A stretch of 6,584 bases of DNA, from positions 1 to 6,584 of the forward strand of contig JAOUEK010000116.1 in the NCBI GenBank assembly GCA_029858755.1, read 5' to 3'. A model generated the notes under the pieces. The model had not been told where the DNA came from. It was given only the letters and a program-made list of their open reading frames with translations, and ran no database searches. Source of the stretch: Thermoleophilia bacterium (GTDB taxonomy: Bacteria > Actinomycetota > Thermoleophilia > Gaiellales > Gaiellaceae). This document shows positions 1 to 6,021 of the stretch, in pieces (the first letter of the stretch is position 1; each line of letters opens with the position of its first letter). The position numbers and the translations under genes are program-made.

Positions 1-1185
1 GCTCGCCTCCCAGAAGTCGGCAGACAGGTACTTCCAGCCGCCGTCCGCGAGGATCGCGACGACGACGCCCTCGTCCAGCTCCGCGGCCAGCCGGCGGGCG
101 ACGTGGATCACCGCCCCGCACGAGACCCCCGCGAAGATCCCCTCCCGCTCGAGCAGCTCGCGCACCGCCGCCACCGACTCGGCGTTGGAGACGAGCACCT
201 TGCGGTCGAGCTTCGACACGTCGAGGATCGGCGGCACGTAGCCGTCGGCCAGCGAGCGGAGGCCCATCACGAGGTCGCCCGGGAGCGGCTCCGCCGCCGC
301 AACGACGACGTCGGGAAACGACTCGCGCAGCCGCTCGCCGGCGCCCATCAGCGTGCCGCCGGTTCCCAGCCCGGCGACGAGCACGTCGACCCGGTCGAGA
401 GCCTCGGCGATCTCCGCTCCCGTGCCCTCGTAGTGGGCCCGCGGGTTGGCCGGGTTCGCGTACTGGAAGGGCATGAAGTAGCGCGGATCCTGCTCTGCGA
501 GCTCGAGCGCCCGGCGGACGGCGCCATTCGATCCCTCGTCACCCGGGGAGAGCACGATCTCCGCTCCGTACAGGCGGAGCAGCCGCTTGCGCTCCTCCGT
601 CGCGTTCTCCGGCATCACGCACGTCAGGGGGTAACCCTTGAGCTTCGCCACCATCGCCAGCGAGATCCCGGTGTTGCCCGAGGTCGGCTCGAGCAGCCGC
701 CGCCCGGGCTCGAGCTCTCCGGCGGCCTCCGCCGCCTCGACCATCGCCTTCGCGACGCGGTCCTTGATCGAGCCGGTCGGGTTCTGCCCCTCGAGCTTGG
801 CGTAGATCTTGACGCGGGGTGACGGCGAGAGCCGCGCCAGCTCGAGCAGCGGCGTGTTGCCGACGAGGTCGAGCGCGGAGCGCGCGGTCGCCGGCGTGCA
901 CGGATCCTCGAGGTCGGAGCCGCCCGCCATCGCGGGCAGCAGGATCACCGTGGCGCCCTCGGGCACCGACGTGTCGAGGCCGTCGAGCGTGCGGACGTCC
1001 TCGCCGCCGAGGTAGACGTTGACGAAGGGAGCGATCTCCCCGTTCGCGAGGATCTGGCGCCCGAGCCCCGGGTAGCGGCCCGCGACGTCGTCGAGCACCT
1101 CGCGCACGGTCGAGCCGGCCGCCTCGACCTGCCGCTCGCCTCCCGCCTCCGCGCGGAGGGTGGGTGGGATCCGCACGGTGGTCAC
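1..1185 (-). CDS. cysM: CysO-like sulfur carrier fused to CysM-type cysteine synthase (3' end outside window)
   Basis: One uninterrupted frame from GTG 1185 to the left edge (395 codons visible) joins two proteins that are separate in Mycobacterium. Residues 1-89 are a MoaD/ThiS ubiquitin-fold carrier resembling CysO, ending in LLPAMAGG. From about residue 100 a fold-type II PLP cysteine synthase follows: VGNTPLL near 108-114, NPTGSIKDR with Schiff-base Lys141, substrate loop EPTSGNTG, glycine loop GLGTGGTLMG, GIFAGVSCGA, and GWKYLS close to the edge, so only a short tail should be missing. Arg310 in GLRSLADG aligns with the Arg that gives mycobacterial CysM its O-phosphoserine preference (recalled Arg220). 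Expected role: cytoplasmic cysteine synthesis from O-phosphoserine and carrier thiocarboxylate. The GTG overlaps the stop of the upstream E1 gene by 4 bases (GTGA), implying coupling. Odd point: the Gly-Gly is internal. A lost stop codon or an assembly error is the alternative to a true fusion. Confidence 0.88.
   Translation of the reverse strand, partial: MTTVRIPPTLRAEAGGERQVEAAGSTVREVLDDVAGRYPGLGRQILANGEIAPFVNVYLGGEDVRTLDGLDTSVPEGATVILLPAMAGGSDLEDPCTPATARSALDLVGNTPLLELARLSPSPRVKIYAKLEGQNPTGSIKDRVAKAMVEAAEAAGELEPGRRLLEPTSGNTGISLAMVAKLKGYPLTCVMPENATEERKRLLRLYGAEIVLSPGDEGSNGAVRRALELAEQDPRYFMPFQYANPANPRAHYEGTGAEIAEALDRVDVLVAGLGTGGTLMGAGERLRESFPDVVVAAAEPLPGDLVMGLRSLADGYVPPILDVSKLDRKVLVSNAESVAAVRELLEREGIFAGVSCGAVIHVARRLAAELDEGVVVAILADGGWKYLSADFWEAS
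919..930 (-). other. Internal Met-Ala-Gly-Gly junction between carrier and synthase domains
   Basis: These four codons (residues 86-89 of the fusion) match the C-terminal end of CysO-type carriers (AGG in Mycobacterium, recalled). In the known pathway the last glycine is adenylated and thiocarboxylated, so it must be a free terminus. Here the chain continues with SDLEDPCTP, a linker of about ten residues, into the first helix of the synthase. The other two minus-strand frames show no stop nearby, so a simple one-base frameshift would not restore separate genes. The natural processing point, if there is one, lies just after codon 919-921. Confidence 0.75.
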
Positions 1186-2369
1186 GAGTGCGCCCCCGCG
1201 CCCGCCGCAGGGCCCGCGCAGAACTCGACGTAGTCGATGTACTCCGTGATCGTCGGGTCGTCGCCGCAGACCGGGCACGCGGGGTCCCGCCGGACGGTGA
1301 CCTCGTCGAAGGTCGTGTGCAGCGCGTCGAAGAGCAGCAGCCGCCCGGTGAGCGTGTCGCCGGCGCCGAGGATCAGCTTCAACGCCTCGCTCGCCTGCAG
1401 CGAGCCGACGATCCCGGGGAGGACGCCGAGCACGCCGCCCTCGGCGCAGCTGGGCGCGAGCTCGGGCGGCGGCGGGGATGGGTACAGGCAGCGGTAGCAC
1501 GGCCCGTCGTGGGGCCGGAAGACCGTGACCTGACCCTCGAAGCGGTAGATGGAGCCGTGCACCACCGGCACCCGGTGCCAGATCGACGCGTCGTTGACCA
1601 GGTAGCGGGTGGGGAAGTTGTCCGCCCCGTCGACGATCACGTCCCAGCCGTGGGCGAGGATCCGCTCCACGTTCTCGGAGGTGAGCCGCTCCTCGAAGGG
1701 GAGGACGGTGACGTCGGGGTTCAGCGCCTCGATCGTCCGCTTGGCCGAGAGCACCTTCGGCTCGCCCAGGCGGTCGGTCGAATGGACGATCTGCCGCTGT
1801 AGGTTGGAGTCGTCGACGACATCGGCGTCGACGATCCCGAGCGTGCCGACGCCGGCCGCGGCCAGGTAGAGGGACGCGGGCGACCCGAGGCCGCCGGCTC
1901 CGACCAGCAGCACACGCGCGTCGAGCAGCTTCTGCTGCCCCACCTCGCCCACCTCGGGGATCAAGAGGTGGCGTGAGTAGCGCGTGCGCTGCGTCGGTGA
2001 CAGCGTGCGCGGCAGCGTCGTCTCGTAGCCGGCGCGCTTCCAGTCGGTGAAGCCTCCGGCGAGGTTGACGACGTGCTCGTACCCGAGCTCGAGCATGGTC
2101 TTCGTGACGAACGCGGAGCGCGAGCCGCCGGCGCAGTAGACGACGATCTCCCCCCGCTTGTCGGGGGCGACCCCCTCCACCCGCGACTCGAAGTACGTGC
2201 GTGGCAGGTGCACGGCGCCGGGGATGTGCCCCTCCGCCCACTCCTCGGGGTCGCGGACGTCGAGGAACAGCACGGGCTCGTCCCCGGACAGGCGCTCGAG
2301 CGCCTCGGCCGCGGCGATCTCGTCGATCTCGGCCCGGACGCGCGCGAGGAGGTCACGGTACGTACTCAT
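1182..2369 (-). CDS. moeB: Rhodanese plus E1-like sulfur-carrier adenylyltransferase (MoeB/MoeZ type)
   Basis: A 395-residue protein that activates a ubiquitin-like sulfur carrier: it adenylates the carrier C-terminal glycine and passes on persulfide sulfur from its rhodanese domain. Residues about 14-116 are the rhodanese domain, with active-site Cys79 in CAGGSRS and the GHIPGAVHLP motif. The E1 domain follows from about 120: RYSRHLLIPEVG, nucleotide loop GAGGLGSP (157-164), SNLQRQ (188-193), Asp250 in DGADN, zinc cysteines 291/294 and 365/368, and Cys308 in SCAEGGVLGVLPG. In mycobacterial MoeZ the rhodanese is at the C-terminus; here the order is reversed and the protein ends soon after the EFC segment. 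I chose ATG 2369 because it begins MSTYRDLL, just before the rhodanese; an in-frame ATG at 2414 would add 15 unlikely residues across the promoter. Its most likely substrate is the CysO-like domain encoded immediately downstream. It may also serve MoaD or ThiS, as mycobacterial MoeZ is thought to do. Confidence 0.9.
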   Translation of the reverse strand: MSTYRDLLARVRAEIDEIAAAEALERLSGDEPVLFLDVRDPEEWAEGHIPGAVHLPRTYFESRVEGVAPDKRGEIVVYCAGGSRSAFVTKTMLELGYEHVVNLAGGFTDWKRAGYETTLPRTLSPTQRTRYSRHLLIPEVGEVGQQKLLDARVLLVGAGGLGSPASLYLAAAGVGTLGIVDADVVDDSNLQRQIVHSTDRLGEPKVLSAKRTIEALNPDVTVLPFEERLTSENVERILAHGWDVIVDGADNFPTRYLVNDASIWHRVPVVHGSIYRFEGQVTVFRPHDGPCYRCLYPSPPPPELAPSCAEGGVLGVLPGIVGSLQASEALKLILGAGDTLTGRLLLFDALHTTFDEVTVRRDPACPVCGDDPTITEYIDYVEFCAGPAAGAGAHS

Positions 2370-2379
2370 TACTTCCGCG

Positions 2380-2385
2380 AATATA
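2380..2385 (-). promoter_or_regulatory. Candidate -10 element of the E1/cysteine synthase operon
   Basis: Read on the minus strand this is TATATT, an AT island in very GC-rich DNA, 10 bases before ATG 2369. Transcription would start near 2373, giving a leader of only a few bases. A GGAAG lies at 2372-2376 but is just 2 bases from the ATG, too close for a normal ribosome-binding site. No convincing -35 is seen (TTCGCG would need a 19-base spacer). Confidence 0.4.
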
Positions 2386-2447
2386 GCGACCCGCGGGCAC
2401 CGTGCGCGAATCACCCTGTGAGGCGCGGGTCGGATGCGTGCTGCCGC

Positions 2448-2453
2448 TAGCGT
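2448..2453 (+). promoter_or_regulatory. Candidate -10 element placing the TPR gene start at +1
   Basis: TAGCGT fits the TAnnnT form of an actinobacterial -10. Its last base is 7 bases before GTG 2460, so transcription would begin at or next to the start codon. No Shine-Dalgarno precedes this GTG, in keeping with a leaderless message. No good -35 is visible. The element shares the 2370-2459 divergent gap with the opposing operon promoter. Confidence 0.35.
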
Positions 2454-2459
2454 GACGAC

Positions 2460-3431
2460 GTGAGCGCCCGCGCCCGCGTCGTCGTCGTCACGTCAGCCCT
2501 GGCCGCGCTCGCCGCCGCCGTCGCTGTCGCTTTCGCCGTCGTCCAGACGGAGCGGTACGCGCCGATCCCGGCCGAGCAGGTCGCGCCGCGTGACGGGCTC
2601 CCGCCGCTGGCGATCGACCTCGGCGTGCGCACCGACCCGGAGGCGACCGCCCTCCGGCGTGCGCAGGCCCTCTACGACCAGGGCGAGGCGGCGGAGGCGC
2701 GAGCGATCTTCGTGCGGCACTCGTCGCTCGAGGCGCGCGTCGGCCGCGCGATGACGCTCTGGCCCGACGACACCGTCGACCTGCTGAACCGCCTCGCCGG
2801 CCTGCACCCGCAGAGCCCCGTCGTCCAGCTCAACCTCGGCCTCGCGCTGCTGTGGGCGAACGCGGGAGGGGCGGAGGACGCCTGGCGGGCGGCCGCCGAG
2901 TCCGCCCCGGACACCTCGTACGCCGTGGTCGCGGGGAACCTGCTGCACCCGGAGTTCGCTCCCGACCTGCCGCGCTTCGTGCCCGGGGCCTCGCTGCCGA
3001 GGGCGGTCGCCACCCTCCCCGCCGACCGGCAACTGGCCGCGCTCGAGCGCCTGGCGGCCGGGGGCGACCGCCTGGGCACCCTCTACTACGGCGTCGCCCT
3101 GCAGCGCCTCGGCCGCCAGCTGAGCGCCCAACGCGTCTTCAGCGCCTACGCGGCCACCCACCCGGGCGACACCGAGGCGCTGGTCGCGGCTGCGGTCGCG
3201 CGCTTCGACAAGGCGCAGCCGGCCGCCGCCTTCTCTCGCCTCGGCCCGCTCGCCCGCCGCTTCCCGGGCGCGGCCACCGTCCGCTTCCACCTCGGGCTGC
3301 TGCTGCTCTGGTCGGGCGAGGTGAAGGAGGCTCGCCGGCAGCTGCGGCTCGCAGGGAAGGCGGAGCCCGGCTCGGCGCTCGCCGGGGAGGCCGAGCGCTA
3401 CCTGCAGCAGCTCGAGAAGGCCACGTCGTGA
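2460..3431 (+). CDS. Membrane-anchored TPR-like protein, function unknown
   Basis: A 323-residue protein. Residues 1-6 are short and basic, and about 7-29 form an Ala/Val-rich hydrophobic helix that would act as signal anchor, leaving the rest outside the membrane or in the cell-wall space. The remainder is helical and repeat-like: about 62-96 ([19 protein letters not shown]), 120-152, 204-236 and 270-306. Two of these share the pattern V-x-x-x-LGLxLLW (122-132 and 274-284), indicating degenerate tetratricopeptide repeats that bind other proteins. No catalytic motif is seen. GTG 2460 is the only start upstream of the hydrophobic segment; an earlier GTG at 2452 meets a stop at once in another frame. 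The gene ends 76 bases before the preferred sigma-factor start on the same strand, so it may partly read through into it. A role tied to the sigma factor is possible but not shown. Family assignment rests on helix pattern only. Confidence 0.75.
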   Translation: MSARARVVVVTSALAALAAAVAVAFAVVQTERYAPIPAEQVAPRDGLPPLAIDLGVRTDPEATALRRAQALYDQGEAAEARAIFVRHSSLEARVGRAMTLWPDDTVDLLNRLAGLHPQSPVVQLNLGLALLWANAGGAEDAWRAAAESAPDTSYAVVAGNLLHPEFAPDLPRFVPGASLPRAVATLPADRQLAALERLAAGGDRLGTLYYGVALQRLGRQLSAQRVFSAYAATHPGDTEALVAAAVARFDKAQPAAAFSRLGPLARRFPGAATVRFHLGLLLLWSGEVKEARRQLRLAGKAEPGSALAGEAERYLQQLEKATS

Positions 3432-3448
3432 CGGGGCTGCAGTCGGCT

Positions 3449-3477
3449 TTGACGGGCGCGTGTCGGCTGGCTACCGT
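3449..3477 (+). promoter_or_regulatory. Sigma-70 type promoter of the sigma factor gene
   Basis: TTGACG (3449-3454) and TACCGT (3472-3477) are separated by exactly 17 bases, close to the vegetative consensus and the best promoter in the window. Transcription should start near 3484. It lies just after the TPR gene stop and overlaps the first codons of the longest sigma-factor frame, which therefore cannot be translated from this transcript. Confidence 0.65.
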
Positions 3478-3493
3478 GACTGCGCACCGCGAC

Positions 3494-3502
3494 GGAAAGG
3501 GG
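3494..3502 (+). promoter_or_regulatory. Shine-Dalgarno sequence favouring the CTG 3508 start
   Basis: GGAAAGGGG contains AAGGGG (5 of 6 matches to AAGGAG), ending 5 bases before CTG 3508 and downstream of the predicted transcription start near 3484. No such sequence precedes GTG 3460. A weaker GGGGAA (3547-3552) precedes the in-frame GTG 3556. Confidence 0.5.
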
Positions 3503-3507
3503 CGGTC

Positions 3508-4593
3508 CTGAGCGAAGCGCAGCAGAGGGGCACGATCCCCGCCACCGGGGAATCGGTGCTCGAGTCCGACGAGGCGCGCGCACTGCTCGAAGAGGGGCGC
3601 GCCGCCGGAACTCTGGACGCCGACGCGATCGCGCTCGCCCTCGACGAGCTCGGCCTCGACGCCGGTCAGCTCGATGCCTTCTACAGCCAGCTGGACGAGG
3701 AGCAGATCGAGGTCGTCGACACCACCGCCCAGCGCGAGCCGGAGCAAGAGTGGGACGCGGGCACCGAGATCTCGACCGACACCCTGCAGCTCTTCCTCAA
3801 GGACATCGGCAAGGTGCCGCTGCTCACTGCCGCCGAGGAGGTGGAGCTGGCGAAGCGGATCGAGCGGGGCGACCACTCGGCGAAGCAAGCGATGGTCGAG
3901 GCGAACCTCCGGCTCGTCGTCTCCATCGCGAAGCGCTACCGCAACCAGGGGCTGCCGTTCCTCGACCTGATCCAGGAGGGCACGATCGGGCTCGTGCGCG
4001 CAGCGGAGAAGTTCGACTGGCGCAAGGGGTTCAAGTTCTCCACGTACGCGACCTGGTGGATCCGCCAGGCGGTGGCGCGTGCGATCGCCGACAAGGGCCG
4101 CACGATCCGGATGCCGGTGCACGTGGTGGAGAAGCTGAACAAGATCCACCGATCCGAGCGCAAGCTGCGCGCCGAGCTGGCACGCGAGCCGACCACCTCC
4201 GAGATCGCGCTCGACGTCGAGTTGCCGCTGGAGGAGGTGGAGCAGATCCGGCGCAGCGCGCAGACGCCCGTCTCGCTCGAGAAGCCCGTGGGAGACGAGG
4301 AGGAGAGCGAGTTCGGCCACTTCCTCACCGACGACTCGATCCCCCTCCCCGAGGAGCAGGCCGAGACCGCGCTGCGGCGCGAGGCACTGCGGTCGATCCT
4401 GGACAGCCTCTCCCCGCGCGAGCGGGCCGTGCTGGAGCTGCGCTACGGGCTCGACGGCCAGCAGCCCCGCACGCTGGACGAGGTCGGGCGCGCGTTCAAC
4501 GTCACCCGCGAGCGCATCCGCCAGATCGAGCACCAGAGCCTGAAGAAGCTGCGCGCCCTCGCCGAGGCGCGCGACGTCCGCGACGTCGCCTGA
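3508..4593 (+). CDS. rpoD: Primary-type RNA polymerase sigma-70 factor (RpoD/SigA family)
   Basis: It directs RNA polymerase to promoters. Numbered from CTG 3508 (361 residues): a region 1.1-like acidic helical segment at about 21-70 ([12 protein letters not shown] onward), region 1.2 at 91-122 ([17 protein letters not shown]), region 2 at about 124-200 with the core-binding and -10 motifs [35 protein letters not shown] and [13 protein letters not shown], region 3 at about 201-285, and region 4 at about 289-352 ending in the helix-turn-helix [20 protein letters not shown]. Region 1.1 and near-consensus region 2 point to group 1. A housekeeping-like paralogue (group 2) cannot be excluded, as such lineages often carry several. 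Start choice: the frame extends to GTG 3460, but that lies upstream of the predicted transcription start; CTG 3508 has the best Shine-Dalgarno. GTG 3556 is the conservative alternative and still keeps region 1.1. Termination may use the hairpin just downstream. Confidence 0.92.
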   Translation: MSEAQQRGTIPATGESVLESDEARALLEEGRAAGTLDADAIALALDELGLDAGQLDAFYSQLDEEQIEVVDTTAQREPEQEWDAGTEISTDTLQLFLKDIGKVPLLTAAEEVELAKRIERGDHSAKQAMVEANLRLVVSIAKRYRNQGLPFLDLIQEGTIGLVRAAEKFDWRKGFKFSTYATWWIRQAVARAIADKGRTIRMPVHVVEKLNKIHRSERKLRAELAREPTTSEIALDVELPLEEVEQIRRSAQTPVSLEKPVGDEEESEFGHFLTDDSIPLPEEQAETALRREALRSILDSLSPRERAVLELRYGLDGQQPRTLDEVGRAFNVTRERIRQIEHQSLKKLRALAEARDVRDVA

Positions 4594-4607
4594 GGCACTT
4601 GGGAAGC

Positions 4608-4635
4608 CCGGCGTCGGGCCGAGCGCGACGCCCGG
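4608..4635 (+). terminator. Candidate GC-rich terminator hairpin after the sigma factor
   Basis: CCGGCGTCG (4608-4616) pairs with CGACGCCCGG (4626-4635) with one bulged C and a 9-base loop, beginning 15 bases past the stop codon. No T tract follows, so it is not a classical intrinsic terminator; T-less hairpins are common in GC-rich actinobacteria. A smaller competing hairpin, GCCCG/CGGGC (4606-4619), uses the same left arm. Confidence 0.35.
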
Positions 4636-4670
4636 TGCAGGTGACCCCGGAGGTTCGGCTCGGGCACCCG

Positions 4671-4676
4671 TAGAAT
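4671..4676 (+). promoter_or_regulatory. Candidate -10 element of the peptidase operon (leaderless)
   Basis: TAGAAT is a good -10 hexamer. Its last base is 7 bases before GTG 4684, which places the transcription start at or within a base of that codon. No Shine-Dalgarno precedes the GTG. No recognisable -35 lies at the usual spacing (4648-4653 reads CGGAGG). Confidence 0.5.
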
Positions 4677-4683
4677 CGCGCGG

Positions 4684-6021
4684 GTGCCGGCGCCGTCGCT
4701 CGAAGCCCTGAAAGCCGAGCTGGCCGAGCTCGTCGCGATCCCGTCGGTCAGCGCCGATCCTGCCCACGCCGACGACGTCCGCCGCGCGGCGGCGTGGGTG
4801 CGCGACGCGGTGGCCCGCGCGGGCGGCGACGCCGAGGTGGTGACGTGGGACGGGCGCCCGCTCGTCGTGGGCGAGGTCCGGGCGTCGACGGATGCCGAGA
4901 CCGCGCCGACCGTGCTCGTGTACGGCCACTTCGACGTGCAGCCGCCGGACCCGCTCGAGCTGTGGGAGTCGCCGCCGTTCGCGCTCGTCGAGCGGGACGG
5001 CTGGCTCTACGCACGGGGGATCGCGGACGACAAGGGCCAGCTCTTCATGCTGCTGAAGGCGGTCGAGCGACTGGCGGCGGACGGCGAGCTCCCGGTCCAC
5101 GTCCGCATCGTCTGCGACGGCGAGGAGGAGATCGGCGGCCGCTCGGTCGTCGACTGGCTCGAGGCGGACTCGCGCCGCGCCGACGCCGCCGTCGTCTTCG
5201 ACTCCGGCTACGTGGAGCGCGGCGTGCCGGCCTTCAACATCGCGGCGCGAGGCCTCTGCTACTTCCACGTCACCGTGCGCACGGGGTCGCGTGACCTCCA
5301 CTCGGGCCTCTACGGCGGTGCCTCGCTGAACGCGATGCACGCGCTCGTGCGCACGCTCGAGGGGGTGCTGCCGCGCGACGGCCGCCTGCCGGCGCCGCTC
5401 CGCGCCGGCGTCGTCCCGCCCGGCGCAGAGGAGATGGCCGGGTGGGAGCGGCTCCCGAGCGGCGCCGCCGAGCTGGCCGCCGCCGGCTCGCGGCCGGCCG
5501 ACTCGCGCGGCGCCGACGAGTTCTACGTGCGCACGTGGGCCGAGCCGTCCGTCGACGTGCACGGGATTGCGGGCGGCTCGCCGATGCTCCAGAAGACGGT
5601 GATCCCCGTGGAGGCGCACGCGAACCTCTCCATCCGGCTCGTCGCCGACCAGCGCCCGGAGTTGATCGCGCCGACCGTCGAGCGCCTGCTGCGAGAGGCG
5701 GCGCCCGCCGGGGCGGATCTCACCGTCGAGCTCTGGTCGCAGGCGCCTCCAGCGCTCATCCCACCCGACGCGCCCGCGATCCGGCTCGGCCTCGACGCCT
5801 TCGAGCACGTGCTGGGCGTACGGCCGCTGCTCGTGCGCTCGGGGGGCGCGATCCCCATCGTGTCGGCGCTCGCCGGGCACGGGGTGCCGACCGTGGTCAC
5901 GGGCTTCGCGCTCAACGACTCGAACATCCACTCTCCGAACGAGCGGCTCCCGGCGGAGCACCTGGCGATCGGCGTCGAGGCGGCGTGCGAGCTCTTCCGC
6001 CGTCTCGGCGCGCTCGCGTGA
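4684..6021 (+). CDS. M20-family zinc dipeptidase (carnosinase/CN2-like)
   Basis: A 445-residue cytoplasmic metallopeptidase expected to hydrolyse dipeptides with two zinc ions. The family residues are all present: His82 and Asp84 in YGHFDVQP, bridging Asp115 in ARGIADDKGQ, catalytic Glu148 and ligand Glu149 in GEEEIGG, Asp173 in FDSG, and His416 in SNIHSPNE. The insertion between about residues 185 and 330, including RDLHSGLYGG, is the lid/dimerisation domain of this family. Length is typical. GTG 4684 is the only reasonable start: VAIPSVSADP, conserved near the N-terminus, begins at residue 17 and the next in-frame GTG is far downstream. There is no signal peptide. The stop overlaps the start of the peptidase T gene by 4 bases (GTGA), indicating translational coupling and a shared role in recycling short peptides. 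Exact substrate range (dipeptides, carnosine-like or modified peptides) cannot be read from the sequence. Related M20 amidohydrolases are the alternative. Confidence 0.9.
   Translation: MPAPSLEALKAELAELVAIPSVSADPAHADDVRRAAAWVRDAVARAGGDAEVVTWDGRPLVVGEVRASTDAETAPTVLVYGHFDVQPPDPLELWESPPFALVERDGWLYARGIADDKGQLFMLLKAVERLAADGELPVHVRIVCDGEEEIGGRSVVDWLEADSRRADAAVVFDSGYVERGVPAFNIAARGLCYFHVTVRTGSRDLHSGLYGGASLNAMHALVRTLEGVLPRDGRLPAPLRAGVVPPGAEEMAGWERLPSGAAELAAAGSRPADSRGADEFYVRTWAEPSVDVHGIAGGSPMLQKTVIPVEAHANLSIRLVADQRPELIAPTVERLLREAAPAGADLTVELWSQAPPALIPPDAPAIRLGLDAFEHVLGVRPLLVRSGGAIPIVSALAGHGVPTVVTGFALNDSNIHSPNERLPAEHLAIGVEAACELFRRLGALA

Noticed and set aside
103..822. 239-codon plus-strand frame across the cysteine synthase
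   Set aside because: It is antisense to clear PLP-enzyme motifs, and its product is His/Arg/Asp-rich with no domain. It is a GC-bias shadow.
928..930. ATG at the carrier/synthase junction as a separate start for CysM
   Set aside because: It is in frame but has no Shine-Dalgarno upstream (the preceding bases read CTGCTGCCCGCG), and it would add the carrier's own AGG residues to the synthase. The carrier would still lack a stop, so it does not explain the fusion away.
1164..1802. 212-codon plus-strand frame across the E1 gene
   Set aside because: It is antisense to the zinc-cysteine and nucleotide-binding motifs of the E1 and has no domain of its own.
2370..2414. Upstream ATG 2414 as the start of the E1 gene
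   Set aside because: It adds 15 residues of no family resemblance, spans the candidate -10 element, and lacks a Shine-Dalgarno. ATG 2369 fits the rhodanese domain boundary better.
3139..5961. 940-codon open frame on the minus strand
   Set aside because: It lies antisense to the TPR, sigma factor and dipeptidase genes. Its product is Arg/Val/His-rich low-complexity sequence with no recognisable domain, as expected of frames left open by strong third-position GC bias.
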